A DNA stretch of 33,340 bases. Source: Deltaproteobacteria bacterium GWC2_65_14 (lineage in GTDB: Bacteria; Desulfobacterota; Deferrimicrobia; Deferrimicrobiales; Deferrimicrobiaceae). This document shows, piece by piece, positions 8,286 through 15,388 of this stretch (the first letter of the stretch is position 1; each line of letters opens with the position of its first letter). The DNA lies in NCBI GenBank assembly GCA_001797615.1, contig MGPV01000004.1:6105-39444 (forward strand). The letters run 5' to 3'. The notes beneath the pieces were generated by a model. That model was not told the DNA's origin. It saw only the letters and a program-made list of their open reading frames with translations, and did not search any database. Both the position numbers and the translations under genes were made by a program.

Positions 8286-9956
8286 GTGAAATTCGTGCCT
8301 GTTCGAGTCGCGGTGGTCCTGCTGTTCGCGGCAGGTTCCCTCGCCGCGGGAGGATGCGCGAAACCCCAGGTCGTCCGGAAAGGCCCCCCGCTGCCGGTGG
8401 CCGTCGCCGGGGGGCCGGCCGGCGCGGCCCGGGAAACGGCTCCGGCCGCCGGGCCGGAGGCGCAGCCGCTTCCCTACGCCCTGCTCGACGCTCCGGAAGG
8501 GCGGAAGGATTCGGCCGGGGAGTTCCGCAAGGCGACCCGCCGGTACACCCTCGTGCTCGCCGGGGCGGAGGCGAGGGAGCTCTTCCTCTCCCTGGCGAAA
8601 GAGAACGAGTTCAACCTGATCCTCTCCCCGGAGGTTTCGGGGACGGTGACGATGGATGTCAAGGGGGCGACCGCGCCGGAGATCATGGACGAAGTCTGCG
8701 GGCTCCTCGGCTGCCGGGTGGAGGCTTCGGGGAGGACGGTCCGCGTCCTTCCGGCCCGCCGGGTGACGAGGATCTTTCACCTCGACTACCTGCTCACCTC
8801 GCGGACCGGCTCCGGATCGCTGACCGCCTCCACCTCGACCTCGGGGTCCGGGTCGTCCTCGACTACGGGGACGGTGACCGGCACCCCCTCGTCGGGGGAA
8901 AGCCAGAGCGAGAACACGGTCTCCACCGAGGAGAAACTCGACTTCTTCGCCGGGATCGTCGAGGAGGTCCAGTCGCTTCTCTCCGGGGACGGGTCGAAGG
9001 CGGTGCTGAACCGCGCGACCGGGACCCTCGTGGTCACCGACTTCCCGGCCCGGGTGGAGCAGGTCGAGGAGTACCTGCGATCGCTCGAGACGCGCTCGAA
9101 GGCCGGGGTGCTGATCGAGACGAAGATCTTAGAGGTGGCGCTGGACGACTCCACCCAGTACGGGATCAACTGGTCGGCGCTGCCCGACCTCTCCTCCCTC
9201 TCCCTCTCGGGATCGCTTTCCGGGGGAGCCGCCGTCCGGCAGACCCTGCAGAGCGGGACCACCGCCTTCCAGATCGGGGTGTCCGGGTCGAAGTTCGACG
9301 CCTTCATCGACGCCCTTGCGACGCAGGGGCAGATCAACGTCCTGTCGGCGCCGAAGGTCTCCGCGCTGAACAACCAGCGGGCGATCATCCGGATCGGGAG
9401 GCAGGATGTCTTCTTCCGCGCCACCGTGACGCCCGCCTCGACGACCTCCGCGGCCTTTGTCACCTACTCGCCGGACACCATCACGGAGGGGATCATCCTG
9501 AGCGTCACCCCCCAGATCGGGCGGGACGGCCGGATCATGCTCGCCATCCACCCTTCCATCACGGAGAAGGTGGGGGACGCCAAGGCGCCGGACGGGAACA
9601 CCGCCCCCATCGTGGATGTGAGGGAGGCGAACACTGTGGTCTCCGTGCGGGACGGCGAGACGGTCTTCATCGGGGGGCTGATGCAGGAGAGGACCCAGGA
9701 GGTGATCCATTCGGTGCCGCTGCTCGGGGACATCCCGTACCTGGGCGCTCTCTTCCGCTTCACGGAACAGCAGAAGAAGAAGACGGAGCTGGTCATCCTC
9801 ATCCGTCCGCGTCTGCTGCGCAACGGGATCGCCGCCGGCATCGGCGTCGAGGAGATGGAGCGGGCTCAGGGGGCCGGGCGGGGATTCCACGTCGGCGGAA
9901 GGCCCTGGGTGTACGGGACCGAGGGGGAGCGCACGGGGATCACCCCCTGGGAGTGA
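8286..9956 (+). CDS. Outer-membrane secretin (MshL/GspD/PilQ family)
   Basis: Forms the multimeric outer-membrane gate for the pilus or secreted substrate; 556 residues. It starts at GTG 8286 with GGAGAGGAGG just upstream. The N-terminus is a lipoprotein signal with C24 after AAGG, so the subunit is probably acylated. An STN/N0-like domain lies near 80-160, then a Ser/Thr/Gly-rich stretch near 175-215, a feature seen in MshL and PilQ. N1-like sequence follows, then the secretin core near 270-525 with NVLSAPKVSALNNQRA, ILSVTPQIGRDGRIML, DGETVFIGGLMQ, VPLLGDIPYLGALFR and ELVILIRPRLL. All hallmarks of the C-terminal barrel domain are intact. The tail after 525 is polar and unrecognised. Confidence 0.95.
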   Translation: MKFVPVRVAVVLLFAAGSLAAGGCAKPQVVRKGPPLPVAVAGGPAGAARETAPAAGPEAQPLPYALLDAPEGRKDSAGEFRKATRRYTLVLAGAEARELFLSLAKENEFNLILSPEVSGTVTMDVKGATAPEIMDEVCGLLGCRVEASGRTVRVLPARRVTRIFHLDYLLTSRTGSGSLTASTSTSGSGSSSTTGTVTGTPSSGESQSENTVSTEEKLDFFAGIVEEVQSLLSGDGSKAVLNRATGTLVVTDFPARVEQVEEYLRSLETRSKAGVLIETKILEVALDDSTQYGINWSALPDLSSLSLSGSLSGGAAVRQTLQSGTTAFQIGVSGSKFDAFIDALATQGQINVLSAPKVSALNNQRAIIRIGRQDVFFRATVTPASTTSAAFVTYSPDTITEGIILSVTPQIGRDGRIMLAIHPSITEKVGDAKAPDGNTAPIVDVREANTVVSVRDGETVFIGGLMQERTQEVIHSVPLLGDIPYLGALFRFTEQQKKKTELVILIRPRLLRNGIAAGIGVEEMERAQGAGRGFHVGGRPWVYGTEGERTGITPWE

Positions 9957-9957
9957 C

Positions 9958-10857
9958 ATGTACGAGGCCTATTTCCATCTGAAGGAGAAGCCGTTCTCCC
10001 TGACTCCCGACCCGGAGTTCCTCTTCCTGTCGGAGAGCCACCAGAAGGCGCTGGACCACCTCCTCTTCGGGCTGGAGAGCGGGGAAGGGTTCATCGTGGT
10101 GGCGGGGGAGATCGGCGTGGGGAAGACCACCGTCTGCCGCGCCCTCCTCCGGAGGCTTGCCGGCCGCTTCACGACGGCGCTGATCGTGAACCCGATCATG
10201 ACCGAGAAGGAGCTGCTGCGGGCCGTCCTGCAGGACTTCGGGGGGGAGGATCCGGTCGGGACGAGGAAGGACTGCCTGGACGCCCTGAACCGCTTCCTCC
10301 TCGCCGAGGCGGAAGCCGACCGGCGGCCGGTGCTGATCGTGGACGAGGCGCAGAACCTCTCCCCCGCGCTGCTCGAGCAGGTCCGCCTCCTGTCGAACCT
10401 CGAAACGGAGAAACGGAAGCTGCTCCAGATCGTGCTGATCGGGCAGAAGGAGCTCCAGGAGAAGCTGCGCCTTCCCTTCCTCCGGCAGCTGAACCAGCGG
10501 ATTACGGTCCGATCCGAGATCCGTCCGCTCACCCGGAAGGAGACGGAGCGCTACATCGACCACCGGCTGGCGGTGGCGGGGGGGGAGGGGCGGGGCATCC
10601 TTTCCCCGGGAGGATCCGCGGCGGCCTACCGGCGCTCCCGCGGGGTCCCCCGGCTCATCAACATGCTCTGCGACCGTGCCTTCCTCTCCGCCTATCTGCG
10701 CGGCGCGGGAAGGGTCGAGGCCGCCGATGTCCGCAGGGGCGAGGCCTCCCTGTCCGAGGGAGGGGGCGCGTTGCGGAGGATCCTGCGGTGGCTCCCCTGG
10801 GTGGCGGCCCCTCTGGCCCTCCTCGCCGGGCTGGCCCTGTTCGGAGCGATCCTGTGA
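9958..10857 (+). CDS. ExeA/MshM-type AAA+ ATPase
   Basis: AAA+ ATPase of 299 residues found with secretins, where it helps secretin multimerise in the envelope. The N-terminus MYEAYFHLKEKPFSLTPDP is the family signature. Walker A GEIGVGKTT is at 50-58 and Walker B VLIVDEAQNL at 125-134. An arginine-rich sensor region (QRITVRSEIRPL) follows, then the usual GVPRLINMLCDRAFLSAY. A C-terminal hydrophobic helix near 278-298 would anchor it in the inner membrane; ExeA adds a periplasmic peptidoglycan-binding domain after this helix, which is absent here, so it is closer to MshM. The ATG lies 1 base after the secretin stop. The next gene overlaps its stop. Confidence 0.93.
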   Translation: MYEAYFHLKEKPFSLTPDPEFLFLSESHQKALDHLLFGLESGEGFIVVAGEIGVGKTTVCRALLRRLAGRFTTALIVNPIMTEKELLRAVLQDFGGEDPVGTRKDCLDALNRFLLAEAEADRRPVLIVDEAQNLSPALLEQVRLLSNLETEKRKLLQIVLIGQKELQEKLRLPFLRQLNQRITVRSEIRPLTRKETERYIDHRLAVAGGEGRGILSPGGSAAAYRRSRGVPRLINMLCDRAFLSAYLRGAGRVEAADVRRGEASLSEGGGALRRILRWLPWVAAPLALLAGLALFGAIL

Positions 10858-11945
10858 GCCTCCTCCAGGATGCCCTCCGGAAGGCGCAGAAGGGATCGGG
10901 TGCCCCGGGCGGAGGGACGCCCTCCCTCCCGGGGTCCGGCCCATTCCCCCCCTCCCGAAGGAACCGGAGACTTCTCGTGCGGGCCGCGGTGCTCGCCCTG
11001 ATTCTGGGGGTGGCGGCCGCCATGCTCCTGTACCGGGACCGCCCGTCGGAACCGCAGCCTGTCGCCCCGCAGACGGCGGCCCCGGCCGCGCGGCCAGCCC
11101 TCACAGCCGCCGCGTCTCCCGTGCCCCCGCAGGCAGAACCGGAGCCTCCCGTGTCGAAGACCTCGGCCGGCTCCCCGGCCGCTTCCATGACCGCGTCGGC
11201 GGCGCAGCACTCTTCCCCGGCGGCCGGTGCCCGCCCCGTGGAAACCGCGCTTCCGCCCGCGGCCGGAGAAGATAGCACCGCCCGTATCCCTGTTCCGGTC
11301 TTTTCGAAAAAGAAGGCGGGAACACAGGAACCGCCCCGAGCCTCTCCGACCACGCCGGAAGGCGGTCGCGCGGAGCTGCTGGGCCGGTACAACGAGGGGA
11401 TCCTGGCCCAGGAACGGGGGGACTGGGGTTCCGCCGAACGGGCCTTTCGGGAAGTGATCGTGAAAGACCCCGCGGTCATCGAGGCGTGGAACGGCCTCGG
11501 GGTCTCCCTGCTGCGCCTGGGCCGTCTCTCCGATGCGGAGGCCGCCCTTTCCCGCGCCCGCTCCCTCGACCCGGGCTATCCCCCGGCGATCGTGAACGAG
11601 GGACTCCTCCGCCTGCAGGAAGGGCGGACCGGGGAGGCGGCGGAGCTCTTCCGGCGGGCGGCCTCGCTGGATCCGGCGAATCCGGTCCCTCAGGTGAACC
11701 TGGCGATCGCCCTGGGGCTTCTCGGGAAGGCGCGGGAGTCGGAGGGGATGCTCCTCGCGGCGCGGCGGAGATTTCCCTCGAACCCCGATCTGCTCTACAA
11801 CCTCGGAGCCCTGTACGAACGGACTAGCGACCGGGAGCGAGGCGCCGAGGCCTATTCCGCCTTCCTGGCCGTCTCGAAAGGCCGGTTCCCCGCGCGGGAG
11901 GCAGATGTCCGGGAGCGGCTCCGGTCCTGGGGGGCCATCCCGTAG
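10854..11945 (+). CDS. TPR protein, MshN-like, last gene of the pilus cluster
   Basis: Protein of 363 residues starting at a GTG overlapping the previous stop. The opening VSLLQDALRKAQ is the usual start of proteins paired with ExeA/MshM-like ATPases. A membrane helix lies near residues 41-60 (LVRAAVLALILGVAAAMLLY), then a long Pro/Ala/Ser-rich periplasmic linker to about residue 170. The C-terminal half is at least four tetratricopeptide units, for example EAWNGLGVSLLRLGRLSDAE and PDLLYNLGALYERTSDRER. The topology (short cytoplasmic tail, one helix, periplasmic TPR) fits MshN, a partner of the ATPase in MSHA pilus assembly. The TPR repeats are certain; the MshN role is inferred from the neighbours. 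Confidence 0.82.
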   Translation: MSLLQDALRKAQKGSGAPGGGTPSLPGSGPFPPSRRNRRLLVRAAVLALILGVAAAMLLYRDRPSEPQPVAPQTAAPAARPALTAAASPVPPQAEPEPPVSKTSAGSPAASMTASAAQHSSPAAGARPVETALPPAAGEDSTARIPVPVFSKKKAGTQEPPRASPTTPEGGRAELLGRYNEGILAQERGDWGSAERAFREVIVKDPAVIEAWNGLGVSLLRLGRLSDAEAALSRARSLDPGYPPAIVNEGLLRLQEGRTGEAAELFRRAASLDPANPVPQVNLAIALGLLGKARESEGMLLAARRRFPSNPDLLYNLGALYERTSDRERGAEAYSAFLAVSKGRFPAREADVRERLRSWGAIP

Positions 11946-11948
11946 ACG

Positions 11949-12033
11949 AAAGGCCCCTCTCGAAAGCTCCTTACACAAAAGGCCCCTCTCGCGACACTCT
12001 CCTGTCGACACTCTCCTGTCGAGACTCTCCTTG
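11949..12033. repeat. Short direct-repeat cluster in the pilus-btu gap
   Basis: Two kinds of 14-bp repeat lie back to back just after the TPR gene. AAAGGCCCCTCTCG occurs exactly at 11949-11962 and 11978-11991. Then CGACACTCTCCTGT occurs exactly at 11992-12005 and 12006-12019, with a third, diverged copy at 12020-12033. All share a CTCTCC/CCTCTC core. They are not coding on the plus strand and end at the candidate btu promoter. Confidence 0.75.
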
Positions 12034-12059
12034 ACGGCGGCCGGGATTCCCTCCACAAT
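12031..12059 (+). promoter_or_regulatory. Candidate promoter of the btuFCD operon
   Basis: TTGACG (12031-12036) and CACAAT (12054-12059) are separated by 17 bp. Transcription would begin about 20 bases before the riboswitch. The -35 overlaps the last copy of the 14-bp repeat. Confidence 0.45.
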
Positions 12060-12083
12060 ATAAGAACATCACGGAAGTTCCCT

Positions 12084-12242
12084 TCGGGCGCCCGGACAGG
12101 GTAACGGGAAGATGGTGCGAATCCATCGCTGCCCCGCAACTGTGACCGGCGACGAAATCCGCAACGAGGCCACTGGGGAGAAAGACCCCCCGGGAAGGCG
12201 CGGAGAGTAGGCTCGCAGCCGGAAGCCAGGAGACCGGCCCGA
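12084..12242 (+). promoter_or_regulatory. Cobalamin riboswitch upstream of btuF
   Basis: A canonical B12-sensing aptamer. Conserved blocks appear in order: GGGAAGATGGTGCGAATCC, GCTGCCCCGCAACTGTGA, GCCACTG, CGGGAAGGC, AGTAGG and the B12 box AAGCCAGGAGACC. Closing helix P1 can form between TCGGGC (12084-12089) and GCCCGA (12237-12242). It precedes a terminator-like hairpin and the periplasmic B12-binding protein gene, so B12 should repress import. Confidence 0.95.
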
Positions 12243-12306
12243 CAGGGAGTTTTCCCGGGACACCTTTCGCGGGCGAAGGGTCGGGAACCGGCAGGCGAAA
12301 CTACCG

Positions 12307-12351
12307 AACCCTCCAGGCTCTTCCCCCCGGGGAAGGATCGGAGGGTTTTTT
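12307..12351 (+). terminator. Riboswitch expression platform: terminator that also hides the btuF ribosome site
   Basis: AACCCTCC (12307-12314) pairs with GGAGGGTT (12340-12347), with an inner CTTCC/GGAAG stem, and is followed by a run of six T (12346-12351). The 3' arm contains GGAGG (12340-12344), the only good ribosome site for the TTG start at 12353. The same hairpin could therefore stop transcription or block translation when B12 is bound. Confidence 0.8.
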
Positions 12352-12352
12352 C

Positions 12353-13354
12353 TTGCCGGGTTTCGGAACGCGAATCGCTTCCCGGCGCGGGTCGGGCGGC
12401 GCGGTCGCGGCGGTCGCCGCCGTGCTCGCCGTCGCCGTCCTTCCGGCCAACGCCATTGGAGCGGGATTTCCCGTATCGGTGACGGACGACCGGGGGGTCG
12501 TCGTCCGCTTGCCCCGCTCCCCGGAGCGGATCGTCTCCCTCGCCCCCAGCCTCACGGAGATCGTCTTTCTTCTCGGCATGCAGGGACGTCTCGTCGGGGT
12601 CACCCGCTTCTGCGACCATCCGCCGGAGGCGTCCGCCCTCCCGCGGGTGGGGGGAATCGTGGACCCGGACCTGGAGCGGATCGTGGCGTCCCGTCCCGAC
12701 CTGGTCCTGTGCACGACGGACGGCAATCCGAAGGAGAAGGTGAACGTCCTCGAGGAGATGGGGATCCCCTGCTTCGCGGTGGGTCCGCAGGATCTCCGGG
12801 CGGTCCTCGACGCGATCGAACGGATCGGAGCGCTGCTCGGCGTGCCGGAGAAGGCCCGGCGCGAGACCGGATCGCTTCGGACGCGGATGGCCCGGGTTTC
12901 CCGTCCGGAAGCGTGTGGTCCGCATGGGACGGGCCCGCCGGAAGAGAGCGGGCGGATCGCCCCCCGGGTGCTCTTCGCGGTGTCCACCTCCCCGGTCATC
13001 GTGGCGGGGAAGGGCACCTTCCTGGACGAGATGATCCGGATCTCCGGGGGAAACAACGCCGCGGGGAGTTTTTCGGGACGATATCCGCGGCTGTCGGCGG
13101 AGGATCTGGTGGCGGCCTCCCCGGACATCATCCTGGTCGCCGCGATGGCCGGCGTGGAGCGGTTCCCGGAGGCGCTGACGCGCTGGAGGGAGATCCCCGC
13201 CTTCCGGGACGGCGAGGTCCGTTCCCTCGACGGAGACCTGGTGACCCGTCCGGGACCCCGGATGGTGGACGCGCTGGAGGAGGTTTCCCGGATCCTCGCG
13301 GGCTGGTGCTCCCGGATGGCACCCGCCCGAACCGCGGGGGGAAGAGCGCGGTGA
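12353..13354 (+). CDS. btuF: Periplasmic vitamin B12-binding protein
   Basis: Solute-binding protein of the B12 ABC importer, 333 residues from a TTG start placed 8 bases after GGAGG. A signal peptide with a long Ala/Val core (residues ~17-34, ending PANA) directs it to the periplasm. The mature part begins FPVSVTDDRGVVVRLPRSPERIVSLAPSLTEI, the standard BtuF/FecB opening. Two lobes are joined by the long central helix near 145-180, and the second lobe contains VIVAGKGTFLDEMIRISGGNNAAG. The riboswitch directly upstream and permease and ATPase genes directly downstream identify cobalamin or a cobamide as ligand. An iron-siderophore ligand, possible for this fold, is unlikely in this context. 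The GTG of the permease overlaps its stop. Confidence 0.92.
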   Translation: MPGFGTRIASRRGSGGAVAAVAAVLAVAVLPANAIGAGFPVSVTDDRGVVVRLPRSPERIVSLAPSLTEIVFLLGMQGRLVGVTRFCDHPPEASALPRVGGIVDPDLERIVASRPDLVLCTTDGNPKEKVNVLEEMGIPCFAVGPQDLRAVLDAIERIGALLGVPEKARRETGSLRTRMARVSRPEACGPHGTGPPEESGRIAPRVLFAVSTSPVIVAGKGTFLDEMIRISGGNNAAGSFSGRYPRLSAEDLVAASPDIILVAAMAGVERFPEALTRWREIPAFRDGEVRSLDGDLVTRPGPRMVDALEEVSRILAGWCSRMAPARTAGGRAR

Positions 13355-14355
13355 GCCGTAAAGCCTTCCTGTTCCCCCTCCTGTGCGCCGCCTTCGGCGG
13401 GGCCGTAGCCCTTTCCGTCTCCACCGGGCCGGTGTCCGTGTCGCTGGGTCAGGTCTGGCAGTCCTTCTGGGGAAGCGGCCCGGCCGGAGACCCTGCGGAG
13501 ACCGCCGCGAAGGTGGTCTTTTCGCTGCGGCTGCCCAGGGCCCTGCTCGGGGCGCTGGTGGGAGGAGCCCTCTCCTCCTCCGGCGTGGCTTTCCAGGCGC
13601 TCCTGCGCAACCCCCTGGCCGACCCCTACATCCTGGGCGTGTCGGGGGGCGCCGCCGTGGGGGCGCTCGCCGCCTCCCTCCTGCTTCCCTCCGGCTTCTT
13701 CCTGCCGCTTCCCTTCTGCGCCTTCGCCGGGGCGGCGCTTGCGGCGTCGGGGGTCTTCCTGCTGGCGCGGCGGCGCAGCGGCGTCTCCCGGGAGCGGCTG
13801 ATCCTGATGGGGGTGGTGGTGGGGGCCTTCCTGAACGCCCTGATCCTGCTGATGGTCGCCCTCTCGCCGCCGGGCCGGATCCCCGGGGCTCTCTACTGGC
13901 TGATGGGGGACCTGGGGCTGGGGACGCCGCGCAGGGTGGCGATCCTGGTTCCCTACGTCGCGGTCGGCGTGGGGGGGCTGTTCCTCCTCTCCCGGGGGAT
14001 CGACCTGCTGCTCCTCGGGGACGAGGCGGCCTTCCAGACCGGACTGCCGGTGGAGAGGGTCAAGACGGCCGTCTACATCACCGCCTCCCTGCTCGCCGGA
14101 TCGGTCGTGGCGGTGTCGGGGCTGATCGGCTTCGTGGGGCTGATCGTCCCCCACGGAGCGCGGGTCCTGGTGGGGTCCGGCCACCGGCGCCTGCTTCCCG
14201 CCGCGTTTCTGCTGGGGGCGACCTTCCTGGTCGTCGCGGACATCCTGGCGCGGACGGCAAGCCCCACCGGGGAGCTCCCCGTGGGCGCGGTCACCGCGTT
14301 GGCCGGGGCCCCCTTCTTCCTCTACCTGCTGCGAAAGAACGGGGGAAGGCCGTAA
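13351..14355 (+). CDS. btuC: Vitamin B12 ABC transporter permease
   Basis: FecCD-family permease of 334 residues with about ten hydrophobic segments. The GTG start overlaps the btuF stop. Typical family stretches are ARTIRLPRAL-like VFSLRLPRALLGALVGGALSS, QALLRNPLADPYILGVSGGAA, and near the C-terminus GLIGFVGLIVPHGARVLVG, the cytoplasmic loop that contacts the ATPase. It forms the membrane channel of BtuCD. FecCD permeases also serve haem and siderophores; the riboswitch and the neighbouring genes argue for B12. The next ATG overlaps its stop by one base. Confidence 0.92.
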   Translation: MSRKAFLFPLLCAAFGGAVALSVSTGPVSVSLGQVWQSFWGSGPAGDPAETAAKVVFSLRLPRALLGALVGGALSSSGVAFQALLRNPLADPYILGVSGGAAVGALAASLLLPSGFFLPLPFCAFAGAALAASGVFLLARRRSGVSRERLILMGVVVGAFLNALILLMVALSPPGRIPGALYWLMGDLGLGTPRRVAILVPYVAVGVGGLFLLSRGIDLLLLGDEAAFQTGLPVERVKTAVYITASLLAGSVVAVSGLIGFVGLIVPHGARVLVGSGHRRLLPAAFLLGATFLVVADILARTASPTGELPVGAVTALAGAPFFLYLLRKNGGRP

Positions 14356-15143
14356 TGGCGCCGGTCCTGACCGTGGAAAAGGTTTCCTTCCGCTACGGGG
14401 AGCGGCCGGTGCTCTGCGGGGTGGACCTGGTTCTCCGCGAGGGGGAGGTGGCGGTGCTTCTGGGCCCCAACGGAGCCGGGAAGAGCACGCTGCTCCGGAT
14501 CTGCTCGGGGCTGTTGCCTCCGGAATCGGGGGAGGTCCGGGTTTCCGGGCACCGGCCGGACACCGCCGACCGGAAGCGGATGGCGAAGCTGCTGTCGGTC
14601 GTGGGGCAGGACCCTCCCGTGGATTTTCCGATGTCGGTCCGGGAGTTCGTGACGCTGGGGCGCTTCCCCCATCACGGGTTTTTCGGGGCGGCGACGCGGG
14701 AGGACCGGGAGCCGGTGGAGGAGGCGCTGCGGATGACGGGGCTGGAGGCGCTGGAGGGGCGGGGACTGGGGGAGATCTCCGCCGGGGAGCGGCAGCGGGC
14801 CACGGTTGCAAGAGCGATCGCCCAGGGGGCGAAGGTGATGCTGCTGGACGAGCCGACCGCCTACCTCGACATCTACCACCGGGTCGCCTTCTACGAGATC
14901 GTCACTCGCCTCGCGCAGGACTGCGGCGTGAGCGCCCTCGTGGCCTCCCACGACCTGGCCCTCTGCACGGAATACGCGGAGCGGTTCTTCCTCCTGTCGG
15001 CGGGAAGGATCATGGCCGCCGGGCCTCCCGGGGAGGTGCTGACCCCGGAAAACGTCCGGGAGGCGTACGGGGTGGAGGTCGTCTGCGACAGCAACCCGGA
15101 GACCGGGGCGGTCCGCGTCACCCCCGTCCGGAAGAAGCGGTAG
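14355..15143 (+). CDS. btuD: Vitamin B12 ABC transporter ATP-binding protein
   Basis: ATPase subunit of 262 residues that drives B12 import. Walker A GPNGAGKST is at 37-45, Q-loop Gln at 85, Walker B VMLLDEPT at 161-168, and the H-loop in VASHDLALC near 200. The ABC signature reads ISAGERQR (141-148) instead of the usual LSGGERQR, with Ala for the first signature Gly; the key Ser and second Gly are kept, so activity is plausible. The end of the protein, near ENVREAYGVEV, is standard for the FecE/HmuV/BtuD group. It overlaps btuC by one base and is followed after 21 bases by the second riboswitch. Confidence 0.92.
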   Translation: MAPVLTVEKVSFRYGERPVLCGVDLVLREGEVAVLLGPNGAGKSTLLRICSGLLPPESGEVRVSGHRPDTADRKRMAKLLSVVGQDPPVDFPMSVREFVTLGRFPHHGFFGAATREDREPVEEALRMTGLEALEGRGLGEISAGERQRATVARAIAQGAKVMLLDEPTAYLDIYHRVAFYEIVTRLAQDCGVSALVASHDLALCTEYAERFFLLSAGRIMAAGPPGEVLTPENVREAYGVEVVCDSNPETGAVRVTPVRKKR

Positions 15144-15164
15144 AAGGAGAACGGGAAGCACGAC

Positions 15165-15351
15165 CGGGAGGGTCCGGGGAAGGCGGTGCGAATCCGCTGC
15201 TGCCAGGGGGGGGACATCTCCTGGTTTCCGCCGGGGTGGAGCGAAGGAGTGTCCCCCCCATGCGAAACCCGCAAAAGGCCACTGGGGCGGCGATGGCCCC
15301 GGGAAGGCGCGGGGAGTAGGACGCCGGAAGCCGGAATATCCGGCCCGCCCG
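15165..15351 (+). promoter_or_regulatory. Divergent cobalamin riboswitch upstream of btuB
   Basis: The aptamer blocks GGGGAAGGCGGTGCGAATCC, GGCCACTGGGG, CGGGAAGGC and GGAGTAGG are clear. P1 can form between 15165-15174 and 15342-15351 with one mismatch. Two parts deviate: the CCCGCAACTGTGA segment is absent, replaced by a hairpin whose arms are 15207-15222 and 15245-15259, and the B12 box reads AAGCCGGAATATCC. It lies between btuD and the outer-membrane receptor gene, in the expected place for B12 control. Confidence 0.85.
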
Positions 15352-15364
15352 AAACCACACGATC

Positions 15365-15383
15365 CCTTTCGAGGGAAAGGAGG
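15365..15383 (+). promoter_or_regulatory. btuB: Hairpin occluding the btuB ribosome-binding site
   Basis: CCTTTC (15365-15370) pairs with GAAAGG (15375-15380) around a four-base loop. The 3' arm merges into AAAGGAGG (15376-15383), which is five bases from the btuB ATG. There is no T run, so riboswitch 2 probably acts on translation rather than on termination. Confidence 0.6.
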
Positions 15384-15388
15384 AAGCG

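Noticed and set aside
11949-12033. CRISPR array
   Set aside because: Repeats are only 14 bp, tandem without spacers, and no cas gene is present.
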